DNA from: Sternotherus odoratus
Taxonomy: Eukaryota; Chordata; Testudines; Kinosternidae
Direction: 5' to 3'
DNA length: 64,000 bases
NCBI GenBank assembly: GCA_032164245.1
Contig: JAVMKO010000006.1
Location: 4,913,001-4,977,000 of the forward strand
Shown here: piece by piece, positions 11,191 to 20,860 of the stretch
Layout: each line of letters opens with the position of its first letter
Position numbering within the stretch: the first letter of the stretch is position 1
The notes under the pieces: model-generated
The model's database searches: none
Seen by the model: the letters and a program-made list of their open reading frames with translations, nothing else
What the model was told of the DNA's origin: nothing
Position numbers and translations under genes: made by a program

Positions 11191-11214
11191 AGAAGTTTCA
11201 CTTACCTTCCATAC

Positions 11215-11340
11215 ACATGTTTGCATTTACATAGCACTTGTTCATCTATGGATCTCAAAGTAGCTTGCAAAAAGATGGAGGGTCTCAAAAGCAATTTCAC
11301 GGGTAACTTAGTCAAGGAAGTACATAGCTAGGAGAGCTTG
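11215..11340. repeat. Ancient amniote repeat fragment
   Basis: The phrase TTTGCATTTACATAGCACTT then GGATCTCAAAGTAGCTTGCA is a diverged form of a dispersed sauropsid repeat. A related trace, CATTTATCTAGCACCTTCCA then AAAGCACTTTACAAAG, occurs at 50887-50927. Class unknown to me. Confidence 0.35.
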
Positions 11341-11596
11341 GAGAGGTATAGTGCCCCAGTTGCTGAGGCTTGGGGTCTGCTACATCAGGGATCTGGTTAC
11401 ATTCAGATCTGCATGAAAAGTCCTGTATGATCTTGAACAGATCATACCTGGCCTTAGTTTCTCCATCTGTAACTTGTGTTAAATTATATTTCCCTCCCTC
11501 CTAGGAGAATATGAGGTGGCTTCACTAAACCGGGCTTGTGATGTGCAAAAGCTAACCAATGGAAGAGGTGAGCCGAGATTCACTGAATTGCTACGT

Positions 11597-11877
11597 AAGG
11601 CCTTGTCTAGTCTGGCCTTAAAGGTAGCGACTAGATTAGGTAGCGATTACCTTAAAGATAGTGGCCACAGCGACTTGCGCTAGCTGCCCGAGTACCTATC
11701 CAGGAGGCAGGCGGGACTGTCTTCAGGTGGCTACCGGAGCCACCACCTGGGCTACTGCAGCCACACAGCTATTATAATGTGTTCGCGCCATCAAAGCTAG
11801 CACAGATCTGTCTATCCCGACTGGGAGTCACCCTCCCAGCTGCTGTGTAGACATACTCTTCGTTTGGACAAGGCCTC
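11597..11877. mobile_element. Putative MITE with AAGGCCTTGTC inverted ends
   Basis: The left end TAAGGCCTTGTCTAG and right end TTTGGACAAGGCCTCAGC are inverse over about 11 bases. An inner pair (CTGTGTAGACATAC near 11841) resembles the end of the two GGCCTGGTCTACACT elements at 24192 and 62705. No clean TSD was found. It is probably a Harbinger-like or related non-autonomous DNA transposon. Confidence 0.4.
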
Positions 11878-11937
11878 AGCATCTGCAGGCTTGAGCCGTG
11901 TGAACGTGATTCATGAATTCTGAATACTGTTCCGTTC

Positions 11938-12080
11938 AATGTGCGTATGTATGTGGACATGCGCATGTGTGTGTCTTTGTGAGTGTGTGTCTGTGTGTGT
12001 GAGTGGGTGTGCATTTATGTGTCTGAATGCATGTGTGCCTTGGTGTGTGCATGCGTGTGTGTCTGTCCATACGTGTGCTT
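11938..12080. repeat. Degenerate (TG)n microsatellite
   Basis: Alternating TG with scattered CA and A interruptions (GTGTGTGTCTTTGTGAGTGT and similar) gives a purine-pyrimidine alternating stretch. Short Cys/Val-rich and His/Thr-rich open frames over it are artefacts of the repeat. Confidence 0.8.
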
Positions 12081-12567
12081 GTGCATACAGCTGCTGTAGT
12101 ATTATCAGCTATCCTTTAAGGAAAGTTCCACTGTGTTAGTCTTTAATAAACAGCTGACACAGCTACATTCCTACAAGGCATTATGTCAAATTCCTTGGGG
12201 TTATTATGCGGGTCCTTTCGGAGGGCTCCCATATTTTCCCACTAATGCAACAGGAACCTATTAGTGTCGTATTACTAATGTAAAAATGAATAATAAGAAA
12301 CTGAATCGAGGGATGTGCCAACTCCATGTACAGGCACAAATCCAGGAACCTGAGCCTGCATGCTGCATAGCTTGTTTGCAGAAATCATTGTTTATACCTC
12401 GCTGTTCGGTGGAGATTAGTGTCGTGCAATGGAGGGTAATGTTGGACGATAATTATGCGGGTGGCCCAGAAATGAATTTGACATGGAGGGCTAAATGCTG
12501 CCGTTCTGTACACTGATATGGCGGGGGCAGGGAAAGGTAACACAGGAAACTTTTCCTCCTGTGCAAG
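12081..12567. other. AT-rich unassigned sequence
   Basis: No repeat family recognised. Two related phrases occur, TATTAGTGTCGTATTACTAA (about 12260) and ATTAGTGTCGTGCAATGGAG (about 12415). They share ATTAGTGTCGT, which may be a short duplication. Confidence 0.35.
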
Positions 12568-12718
12568 TGTAAGCAGGGTCGGAATGGGCTCTCCCCTGAC
12601 ATCTAGTGGTGAGCTGGGGGAAAAGACTTCAGGAACAGGCTGTGTTCATAGACTCGCCCACTCTGCGTAGGTGCACAGCATGATGGAGCTGCTTTGCCAA
12701 AATGATCATTGTTGGCTT
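12568..12718 (+). mobile_element. LTR-like fragment, 5' part
   Basis: It starts TGTAAGCAGGGTCGGAATGG and runs through CTCTCCCCTGACATCTAGTG, GACTTCAGGAACAGGCTG and CAAAATGATCATTGTTGGCT. It aligns well with the first 150 or so bases of the element at 57141-58064. Homology stops at about 12718, exactly where R2-type LINE sequence begins. The rest of the LTR-like element is missing on the other side of the LINE. Confidence 0.6.
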
Positions 12719-13310
12719 GGAGCTGGGCTACAAATCATTTAGTAGGAGCCGTCCATCGTGGCAACTGGGGCAAGCGCTGCAGGAAGTGTGGCTACCCCAA
12801 CGAGAGCCCCTGCCCCATGTCCTGTGTGGATGCAAACAGCATTCCAGAGCCTGGCGGCACCGCCACAATGCCAGCCAGAACCAGCTGATGAAAGCCATCC
12901 TGCTGTCCCTGCGGAAGATCACCGTCGACTCCGCCACCCCGGAATGGACAGCCCACTGTGACCCGACATTGTCGTGACCGACGCGGAAAAGAAGAAAATC
13001 CTCAAGGTGAAGATCACGGTGCCATTCGAAAAAGGGGTCACCGGCCTTCCAAGAGGCCTGAGCTTGGAAGATGCTGAAATACACCCCGCTGGCTGACACC
13101 CTGAGAGCCCAGGGCTACAAGGCCCAGATCCACGCCCTGGTTGTGGGAGCCCTGGGCACGTGGGACCATCACAACGAACCAGTGCTGAGTCGGAGTCGGT
13201 CGGCGCTACGCCCGGCTCATGAGACACCTCATGGTGCCCAACACCACCAGGTGGTCCAGAGACATCCACACGGAGCATGGGTGGTGTACCCAAGATCACT
13301 TATCCACTTT
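12702..13310 (+). pseudogene. R2-type LINE ORF C-terminus: zinc knuckle and endonuclease
   Basis: Three frames must be pieced together, showing at least two frameshifts. First, CRKC (12778-12789) followed in another frame by HVLCGC (12816-12833) forms the C-x2-C...H-x4-C knuckle. The frame then continues with RHNASQNQLMKAILLSLRK, a typical spacer. Second, PDIVVTDAEKKKIL (from 12962) matches the PD...D part of the PD-(D/E)xK nuclease, followed by ITVPFEK. At 13010-13012 the usual acidic residue of the VDVT motif is Lys, so the active site appears broken. Third, KYTPLADTLRAQGYKAQIHA then LVVGALGTWDHHNEPVL (about 13074-13185) matches the conserved tail of this family. Dead copy; R2 versus a sister clade is undecided. 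Confidence 0.65.
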
Positions 13311-13500
13311 AAAAACTCCCGCACCCCAGTGTGGGTCTCTGCTGGTTATGTGCTATGTATGTATCTCGTGAACCTTATAACCGATACTTGTAATCGCTTA
13401 TCCTCAAACCTGACCCCAGATGTACAGCACCTCCCTTCTTAACTTGTGTCAATTTGATTTTAAACATTAGCTTGAATGAAATATTTAAATATTGAGTGCA
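12702..13500 (+). mobile_element. 5'-truncated R2/NeSL-type LINE
   Basis: This is the C-terminal coding region plus 3' UTR of a non-LTR retrotransposon of the early-branching, restriction-like-endonuclease class (R2, R4, NeSL and relatives). After the coding remains (to about 13310) comes about 190 bp of non-coding sequence ending near AAATATTTAAATATTGAGTG. Most of the element, including the reverse transcriptase domain, is missing at the 5' end, typical of target-primed reverse transcription. Its 5' edge joins an LTR-like fragment. The exact 3' end and any target duplication could not be determined. Confidence 0.65.
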
Positions 13501-13505
13501 GGGGT

Positions 13506-13735
13506 GTGACGGGGTTGGGACTCACCACTGCAGCGTCTCCTGCTGTTCAGTCCGGGAATTAGCTCTTAACAGTCCTAGAGCTCCCTCTGCCGGTGGTGTC
13601 CCGTCCGTCATCTGCTTCCTGCTGGTATCCGGACCCGCGTTGCTCCCTGCTCAGTGGCATCTGCTTCAGCATAGTCCCCCTCTGTTTCAGGACTCTGCCC
13701 TCCGGCAGCAAATGGCATTCCTGGCTCATCCCTCC
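13506..13735. mobile_element. LTR-like fragment related to the 18.2 kb element
   Basis: It starts TGTGACGGGGTTGGGACTCA and continues CACTGCAGCGTCTCCTGCTG then CCGGGAATTAGCTCTT. The same order is seen at 18236-18350 (ACTCAACCCCTGCAGCACAT, CCAGGGAATCAGCTCTT). It follows the R2-type LINE almost immediately. Only the left third of the element is recognisable and the right limit is approximate. Confidence 0.5.
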
Positions 13736-13864
13736 GACTTGCCCCATGGGATCTTGCTGTGGCTGGCAGAGAGCAGTCTGGGTGGCCTCTCTGCTTATCT
13801 TTGCTATGTTGGCAGGCCAGGAGTTAGCTACCAGAGAATAAATGGGATTAAGCTTTCTAAATGA

Positions 13865-15240
13865 GAAAATTCATAAATCCCAAAGCCAGAGGAGACAATT
13901 GCGATCCTCTAGGCTGACTGGCAGAGAACTTCCCCCAAATAATTCCTAGAGCAGATCATTGGGGAAAACATGCACGCTTGATTTAAACATAGCCAGCGAT
14001 AGAGAATTCACCATGACCCTTGGTAAATTGTTCCAATGGCTAATTACTCTCAATGCTAAAAATTTACACCTTATTTTCCATCTGTATTTGTCTAGCTTCA
14101 ATGTCCAGCCACTGGATCGTGATATAACTGTCTCTACTAGATTGAAAATCCAATTATTAACTATTTGTTCCCTGTGTAGCTACTTATAGAATGTAATCAA
14201 GTCCTCCCTTAACCTTGTCTTTGTTAGGCTACATAGATTGAGCTCCTTGAGTCTACCACTATAAGGCATGTTTTCTAACCTTGTAATCATTCTTGTGGCT
14301 CTTCTCTGAACCCTCTCCATTTTAACTACCATCTTGAATTGTGGACACCAGACTTGGACATGTCCTCTTCCTTATTTACCACTACCCCAAAATTTGTATC
14401 ATCTGCAAACTTTATCAGTGATGATTTGATGTTTCCCTCTATGTCACTGATAAACAATGTTAAATAATGCAGGGCCAAGAACCAATCCCCTGGGAACCCC
14501 ACTGGAAATACACCCTCTCAATGATGATTCCCGGCTTACAGTTTCATATTGAGACCTATCAATTAGGCAGTTTATAATCTGTTTCATATGTTCCATGTTA
14601 ATTTTATATCATTCTAGTTTTTTAATTAAAACATTGTGCAATACTAAGGCAAATGTCTTACAGGAATCTAAGTATATTACATCCACACTATTACCTTTAT
14701 CAACCAAATTCATAATCTCATCAATAAAAGATATCAAGTTATTTTACAGCATCTCTTTTCCATAAACCCATACTGATTGGCAATAATATTACCCTCCTTT
14801 AATTCTTTATTAATAGAGTCCCATATCAGCTGCTCCATTATCTTGCCCATGATTGATGTCTGACTGACAGGCTTATAATTATCCAAGTCATTAACCCTTT
14901 TACCCTTTTAAAATAGTGGCACTATACAAGCTTTCTCCCAGACTTCAAGAACTTCCCCAGTGTTCGAAGACTTATTGGAAAATAAACATTAATGATCTAG
15001 CAAGCTCCTCAGCTGGCTCTTTTAAAACTCGTGTGCAAGTTTTCCAAACCCGCTTCTTTAAAAATGCCTAATTTTAGTCGCTGCTGTTTGTCATTCTTCT
15101 GAGATGCTAATAGAAGGGAAAGAGTATTATCATATGACATGACAGCATCATCTTTTTTCCCCTAAATATAGAACAGATATATTTATTGAAAATTTCTGCC
15201 TTTTCTTTACTAATTCTCCCATTCCCACCTAGAAAATGGG
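13865..15240 (-). mobile_element. Long, old CR1 LINE, minus strand
   Basis: The 3' UTR appears first on this strand (CCAGAGGAGACAATTGCGAT, CTAGGCTGACTG), then GAATTCACCATGACCCTTGG. Reversed reverse-transcriptase coding follows, with CTTCTCTGAACCCTCTCC (reverse of the RVQKRA block), TTTGTATCATCTGCAAACTT and CTGGGAACCCCACTGGAAAT. Toward the right edge are CCATAAACCCATACTGATTG and ATCTTGCCCATGATTGATGT. About 1.4 kb survives but stops and frameshifts are dense, so no long frame remains. This copy is older than the one at 24795. Confidence 0.7.
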
Positions 15241-15301
15241 CCAGTGCTGTAACCCAGGGCTTTTAGAACTCCAAGCAGTGGTAACTTAAAAACAAATAAA
15301 A

Positions 15302-15422
15302 CAGTTAAGGTCAGGCTTGACAAAGCCCTGGCTGGAATGATTCAGTTGGGGTTGGTCCTGCTTTGAGCAGGGGATTGCACTAGATAGCTCCTGAGGTCTC
15401 TTCCAACCCTAATCGTCTATGA
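15302..15422 (+). mobile_element. CR1 LINE 3' end, interrupted by a hAT insertion
   Basis: TCAGGCTTGACAAAGCCCTG, GTTGGTCCTGCTTTGAGCAG and CTCCTGAGGTCTCTTCCAAC are the last 120 bases of a CR1 subfamily whose end is a short ATTCTATG repeat. The end is cut at TCTATGA (15416-15422) by the hAT element that follows. It resumes at 15912 with GCTATGATTCTATGATTTC. Confidence 0.7.
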
Positions 15423-15911
15423 CATTGGTTCTCAAAGTGGGGGTCGGGACCCCTCTGGGGGTCGCGAGCCCCTCCTGCCAGCAGCTGGCCCCGAACAATG
15501 CCGCTGCAGCGAGCTGCTGTCATCGGGCCCCTGCTGCTGTAGGCAGCCCGTGTCCCTGCCGCGGTGGGCTGCCGGCACCCCCATAAGGCCGGTCCCGGCT
15601 GCAGCTCCTGCCCCGGCAGGCTGCTGGTGGCCCTGCGAGCCCGGTCCGGGCCGTGTCTCCTGCTGCGGCGTGCTCCTGGCACTGCCATGTGCCCGACCCG
15701 GCCCCAGCCCCTGCTGAGGTGGGCTGCCGGCGCCTCCGTGGGGCTGCTGGAACCCCCCCCTCACTTGGCTCAGGGGGCTGCTGGAACCCCCCATCCCAGC
15801 CCCTGCCGCAGTGGGCTGCTGGCCCCCCTCCTCCCGATCCCATGGGGGGGTCACGCTTAGAGGCCCGGTGTGGGAAAGGGGTCACCACTACAAAAAGTTT
15901 GAGAACCACTG
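15423..15911 (+). mobile_element. hAT element nested in a CR1 3' end
   Basis: The ends are CATTGGTTCTCAAAGTGGGG and AAAAAGTTTGAGAACCACTG, a 14-base inverted repeat with one mismatch (CA[T/G]TGGTTCTCAAA). The flanks share CTATGA, consistent with a decayed 8-bp hAT target duplication inside the CR1 ATTCTATG tail. The 489-bp body is very GC-rich (CTGCTGCAGG-like words, near tandem CCCCTGC units) and has no transposase. Four long open frames over it on both strands are products of high GC content and not genes. Confidence 0.75.
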
Positions 15912-16394
15912 GCTATGATTCTATGATTTCAGGCGGTGTCAGGCATAAGTTAATGGGAGCACATCGTTTTCGGTTGATGACATGTTGATTAGCATGTAGT
16001 AATTAGCAGCACGTTAGCAAAGGCCGGTTGCTTCCCCCACTGGGGAATATGATATTAGAAAAGTTTTTAGGACAGCCTTAGTGAACGGCTTCAAAGTACA
16101 TTCTACGATTTAATTATTTTATAACTAACTTTTACAAAACACACAGCTTATAGTGACCCCTGTTGGGTCATTATGTTTTTTAACTTTAATAAACCACTTA
16201 TTAACAAATGCATTTTAACTATTTTAGTTACAATAAGCTTTTATATTAAATTTTTATTTTAATTAGGCAAAAACTGCAAGCTAATATTTAAGCTTTGCCT
16301 TCTGAAGTTCTGCTTCTTTAAATTAACCCTTAACTAGGTGCTGTTTTATTTTATTAATTTATGGTGGCTAAATGCACAGAATATAATAATAAAT
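15912..16394. other. CR1 tail remnant then AT-rich unassigned DNA
   Basis: The first 20 or so bases complete the interrupted CR1 end. The rest is AT-rich (long runs such as TTTTATATTAAATTTTTATT) with no recognised element before the next SINE. Confidence 0.45.
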
Positions 16395-16581
16395 GAGATA
16401 TACCTATCTTCTAGAAGTGGAAAGGTCATCAAGTCCAGTTCCCTGCCTACACTAGCAGGATGACACACTGTACCCTGATAGATTTTCTTGCCCCATATCC
16501 CTAAATGGCCCCCTCAAAGATTGAACTCACAACCCTGTGTTTAGCAGGCCAATACTCAAACCACTGAGCTATCCTTCCCCC
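16395..16581 (-). mobile_element. tRNA-derived SINE (turtle Cry type)
   Basis: Reverse-oriented copy of the SINE at 9394. The tail GAGATATACCTATCTTCTAG lies on the left, the body contains AGTTCCCTGCCTACACTAGC and ATGGCCCCCTCAAAGATTG, and the tRNA-like head is on the right. The B box complement AGATTGAACTC is at 16518-16528 and the A box complement ACCACTGAGCTA at 16560-16571. Both promoter boxes are close to consensus. Confidence 0.85.
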
Positions 16582-17024
16582 TTAAATAGGGGTGCAATAG
16601 CTTAATTAAATACTGGGGTAACACACCCTTTCATTCCTGGGCAACAATGCCATTGTTAGGATTCTTTGTGTTCCTAATATACTTTACAAAACAGCTTATT
16701 GTCCTTAATTTTGTTAGCCATATATTCCTCCTTCCAAGCAGTTGGTCTAAGTCAATTGACTTCAATGGAGTTTGGCCCATGTACACCAGCTGAGGATCTG
16801 TTCCACAGACTCTATGGTGTTCGAACACATGGCCTTTGAATGATAAAAATTGGACTTTATTCACTAGTCTCTGGGCTCAGTTTCCCTTGGCTGGTAGGAT
16901 GAAGGATGGGACCACAAATGAGAGGAATAGGAGGGATATCAGATGTGCAGAAAGGGAGGCTCTTCAGGACTCTGACAGATATATAAAGCCCCCTTCTACA
17001 TGGGAAAGCCCCAGACAACTTGCA
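16582..17024. other. Unassigned DNA with one ancient motif copy
   Basis: Contains GTCAATTGACTTCAATGGAG (16751-16770) and TACACCAGCTGAGGATCTG, a copy of the ancient dispersed motif discussed in the findings. No gene seen. Confidence 0.4.
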
Positions 17025-17465
17025 TTCTTAGAACACGAGGGGTCACCAAACGAAACTAATAGGCAGCAGGTTTAAAACAAATGAAAAGAAGTATTTCTTT
17101 ACACAATACCCAGTCAACCTGGGGAACTCTTTGCCAGAAGACATTGGGAAGGCCAAGACTATAACAGGATTCAAGAAAGAACATTAAATTCCTGGAGGAT
17201 CAGTCCATCAGTGGCTATTAGCCAGGATGGGCAGGGATGGTGTCCCCTAGCCTCTGTTTGCCAGAAGCTGGGAATGAGTGACAGGGGATGGATGACTTGA
17301 GGATTACCTGTTCTGTTCACTGGGGCACCTGGCATTGGCCACTGTCAGAAGATGAGCTGGATGGACCTTTGGTCTGCCCCAGTAGGGCCATTCTTATGTT
17401 CTTTGCCAGTTACTCAGGACCTCTCAAGGTCCCTTCCAGCCCTACACTTCTATGATTCTATGTTC
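17025..17465 (+). mobile_element. CR1 LINE 3' fragments
   Basis: GGTCACCAAACGAAACTAAT, GGCAGCAGGTTTAAAACAAA, AAGAAGTATTTCTTTACACA and ACTGTCAGAAGATGAGCTGG are diagnostic of the CR1 3' UTR in the plus sense. It ends GGCCATTCTTATGTTCTTTG. A second CR1-type end follows at 17415-17462 (CTCTCAAGGTCCCTTCCAGC then CTTCTATGATTCTATG). Two adjacent 3' termini of different subfamilies suggest one copy inserted beside the tail of the other. Confidence 0.8.
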
Positions 17466-18224
17466 AACGATAAGGGAGCAAAGAAGGTTTAGTGAAAATT
17501 TCCCCTTGATGTGCCTGCCAGTCTGCAGCAACCTCCGCTTTTGTCTCCTCTCCCAGAAAGCCTGCAGGTCCCACCTCTTTTTCACAAGACTATTTTCCTA
17601 GCTCCAGTTAGTGGATATGGTGAATTGCTCTCATTTGTATGCAAGGACCAAAGTGTCTGTAGTCAGCAGCGGAGCTGGTGTCAAATGGCTGAGAAATTCT
17701 GGCTTTGCAAGCATCGGCATGCAGAAAAAAATGTCTCTCCCTGAGCAGAGCCTGCCTGCCTCCCTGCACAATTGAGGCTGGAATGAAAACGGTTTTGCTT
17801 TATTGCTGAAGGTGGTGCTTTTTTGGGTGAGGGGGGGCAGCTAATAGGAACAATGTGTTCTTTGTTAGTACAGAGCTCTGTTACTAGAAATCCCTTGACC
17901 CTTTGCTAAAGGTTAGATTTGAGCCTTCTGAGTCAGCCCAGCGTGAGGAGTAGCACAGAGGCCCGGGAAGGAACTGCGACTCTGAAAGTTATGATTCCAC
18001 TTTTCTCCAAGGCCAAGGGGAGAGGGAGTGAATTAGTGCACCCCTTCAAAGGGGGACGCTTAGTTTTGCCTTCTCACTTGTCCAGCTACATTGGCCACTG
18101 CCTCCCTTCACCCCCTGGCTAGTCAAAGAGTGGGGTCAGGGATCTGCACCAGACCAGGATCCAGCTGAGCAAGGGAGTGGGATGAGGGGGGTCTTTGCTC
18201 CCTGACCTCACTGATTAGATGAAG
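17466..18224. other. Unassigned DNA
   Basis: No recognised repeat or exon. The short plus-strand frames at 17511-17744 and 17919-18122 have no domain. A G-run lies at 17830-17838. Confidence 0.35.
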
Positions 18225-18229
18225 GGTAT

Positions 18230-18942
18230 CATAGCAAAGCGGTGACTCAACCCCTGCAGCACATCCCGCTGGTCCATCCAGGGAATCAGCTCTTCTCATA
18301 TGCAGAGCACCCTCTGCAGGCCATAGTCCCGCCTGCACTCTGGCCCCGTGCCCCTCCCTGGACCCCAGTGCCCTCTTACCTTGGGTGCTGCACCCCTGCA
18401 GTATCACTCTGGATCTCCCCTTCCTAGGGAACCCCCAACCCCTATCCCCACCTTGTCTCAGTCTACGCAACTGCCAGTCACCACTTGCCCCCGTTCTCTG
18501 AGGCAGACTGCAGTATAATTGCCACTCATCACCGGCAAGGAGGGTTTGGCCTGATGCCTCGGTAGCCCTGGGCTGCCCGCTGCAACCCGAGTACCCTTTG
18601 TTGGCCCGTCCCCTAGGCCCTGCAGCCTGGGGGTTTCCAGGCCAGAGCTTCCCCAACTCCTCTTGCCTTGCCCCAACCTACTTCACTCTAGGTACCTTGT
18701 CAAGCTCCCAGCAGCCAGGCCTGTCTACCTCTGCAGCCAGAGAAGTCTGTCTCTGTGCACCCAACTCTGGGCCTTTTTATCAGGGCCAGCTGGGCTCTAA
18801 TTGACCCAGCCACAGCTGTGGCTGCTCTGCCCCAGCTGCTTTCTGTTGCAGCCCTCTGCCGGGCTGCCTTTCCCTAGCCACAGCCCTCTGCCGGGCTGTT
18901 TTAACCCCTTTTTACCTGGCGTGGGGCAGCCACCCCACCACA
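18230..18942. mobile_element. LTR-like element with candidate 5-bp TSD
   Basis: The right end is CAGCCACCCCACCACA. The left end aligns with the TGTGACGGGG start of the copy at 13506 allowing for transitions. GGTAT flanks both sides (18225-18229 and 18943-18947). On the minus strand it reads TGTGGTGGGGTGGCTGCCCC with a TATA-like GATAAAAAGGCCC near 18773-18785, which supports a solo LTR on that strand. The 177-codon minus-strand frame running through it (18123-18656) extends beyond the element and has no recognised domain. Class is uncertain. Confidence 0.45.
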
Positions 18943-18947
18943 GGTAT

Positions 18948-19599
18948 CCATTCTTTGGTGGAGATGTCTTTGGGACTTAGGGGACGTGGGGGAGAGTCAT
19001 TCGTGTTCTCACTGCCCTTCCTTAGGGCTCTTCTGTTCTGTTCCGAGCTCTGGAGCTAATCCTGCATGTTCCTGAATATAAACAAGCTAAACTGAATAGG
19101 CCCAAAAGACACACCACGAAAGCGCGCTGCTGACGAGCTCTGTGGAGAGAGCAGATGTGAAGGGGAGTCCCCGTTCCTCCAGGTACTGCTTGGCACTGTC
19201 CAAAATGAACCTTGAACAGGCTTGGATTGCCCCTGGGTGTGAATTTCCCTGTCCTCCCGTGGAGCTGGGGGGAGGGCGTTCAGAGGGGGAAGGTGGCGAG
19301 GGCTGGTGGACATGTCAGGGCAGGGACTGGCTTCCCAGAGGTGGCGGTGGGTGCTACTGAAATACAAATGACAGCCGGCTTGTTGGAGCTCCCTGCTGGA
19401 CTCTCCCCCACCACCGGGCCTCCACAATCAAGAGACACAGAAGGAAACCCTGGCAGGCTACCACACGCACAGGAGAGTTGTGCTGAGAGTGACTCAGAGA
19501 TGCAAGCTGGGCCCTGGTTCCCACGTAGCTCTGTGGGGGTGGGGAGGAGCCCACTTCCCCATGCAGCTTACCTCCCGCTCTGTTATCATTGCTGACTAT
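18948..19599. other. Unassigned GC-moderate DNA
   Basis: No repeat family identified. Overlapping frames on both strands (for example 19212-19595) are low-information and lack conserved domains. Confidence 0.35.
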
Positions 19600-19765
19600 T
19601 TCTTCTACCGTAGCACTGAGGAGCCCTATTCAGAGACCAGCCCCCACTGTGTGAGGTGCTGTACGAACACTGAACAGGAAGATGGCGCCTGTCCAAGATG
19701 TTCGCAGTCTAAGGATAAGACAAGAGACGACGCAGGGATGAAAACAGTCCCCCGGAGGAGGACCG
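19600..19765 (+). repeat. Ancient amniote repeat fragment
   Basis: TAGCACTGAGGAGCCCTATT, CCCCCACTGTGTGAGGTGCT and GTACGAACACTGAACAGGAA then GTCTAAGGATAAGACAAGAG follow a dispersed sequence I know from sauropsid non-coding DNA. The same one is seen reversed or partial near 6880-6970. Diverged and non-coding, although the 208-codon frame 19480-20106 runs through it. Confidence 0.45.
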
Positions 19766-20860
19766 GGAAACAATGTGACGCTCTTGGTCAGCTTTCCCCC
19801 TGTCCCATGGTCTCCCCACCCCACCTCCCCAGCCCTGAATTCTTTCCCCTACGTTGCTCCACACCCAGCACCGGGCTCTCCCCCACAGAGGCAGGCAGGC
19901 TGACAAGCACCATCCTCCCACCAGCACTGGGAGCTCCACACCCCAACCTCCTTCTGCGTCTGCTTCCCCAGGAAGCACCAATAGTCAAAATCCAAACAGC
20001 CCGCAATACTGGGGACTGGGCTTGCCAGTGCCCCCACCCCTTTTGCTTCTCCCAGGGACTACAGGGGTCTGGTGCCCATGGGCTTCAGAAGGCCTGCCAA
20101 GGTTGAGGGCTGGCAAGCAGGCGCACAGGGTCACAACGCCATTCACAGATGGCTCAGCTGCCCCTAACATGCCAGCCAGGAAGATGCTCCACTGTTACTC
20201 CATCCACTTCTGTCCAGAGACCAAGGGGTCTCTGGCCCCGGCCTGGCCCCTCATTTCACCCCTGCCCAGGGTTAAGCTCTGTTCATAAAGCTTACCAGTG
20301 TGAACCAGTGCGGGTTGCAGAAGCAGGATCTTCCTGCCTCACAGGGCCTTGCACTGATTAGTTAATTAAGGCCAAATAAGAAGTACCTTGCTCCCACTGA
20401 TTTCAGTGAGACTAACTCACAGAATAAAGTACGACCCAAGGCAAGTAACGGTGGCAGAATCCAGCCATAAATAATAATATAGCTCTTTGCAAAAAGCACG
20501 GGATCGGGAGAGACTTCCAATTGTTTGCCTTCTCTTCTGTTTTGCATATAATTGTTCCACGCTAACTAAGTGCTGGCTGCTTGCCACCACAGTCAACAAA
20601 CCGGTCGCATTCTCGATTATAGCGCTGCGGCTCAGATCTATGAAATTACATCTGGGGGCCACAAACCAGAACCTTCCCTCTGAATCTCACGCTGTCCTTT
20701 TTATATGGGGCAGATGGCGCGCTCAGTCAGAAGTCTGGCAGCCTCCCGATCCCCAAGTGGAATTAAGTGGTGATGAAGCAATATGGCATTCCACCATTAA
20801 CGTAAATTGTGAACCCCTAAACAGTTTGCATGCTTAATTTTGGAAACCCGGGGTGTAGAA
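19766..20860. other. Unassigned DNA, C-rich then AT-rich
   Basis: The left part is C-rich (about 19795-20050) and produces long Pro-rich frames that look artefactual. A degraded copy of the ancient CACTGATTTCAGTGAGACTA motif lies at 20395-20414. No gene is supported. Confidence 0.35.

Noticed and set aside
11597..11877. 8-bp TSD for the AAGGCCTTGTC element
   Set aside because: Flanks (GCTACGTA and CAGCATCT-like) do not match, so no target duplication is claimed.
11938..12139. Cys-rich 66-codon frame considered as a small secreted protein
   Set aside because: It is a translation of the degenerate TG microsatellite.
15432..15909. Cluster of 100-140 codon frames on both strands
   Set aside because: They lie inside the GC-rich body of a hAT element, overlap each other in several frames and have no domain.
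18123..18656. 177-codon minus-strand frame
   Set aside because: It spans the edge of the LTR-like element and flanking DNA, so it cannot be a single conserved gene; no domain seen.
19480..20106. Longest open frame in the window, 208 codons
   Set aside because: It runs through an ancient repeat and a C-rich stretch, is Pro/Ser-rich, and has no domain or exon-like boundary.
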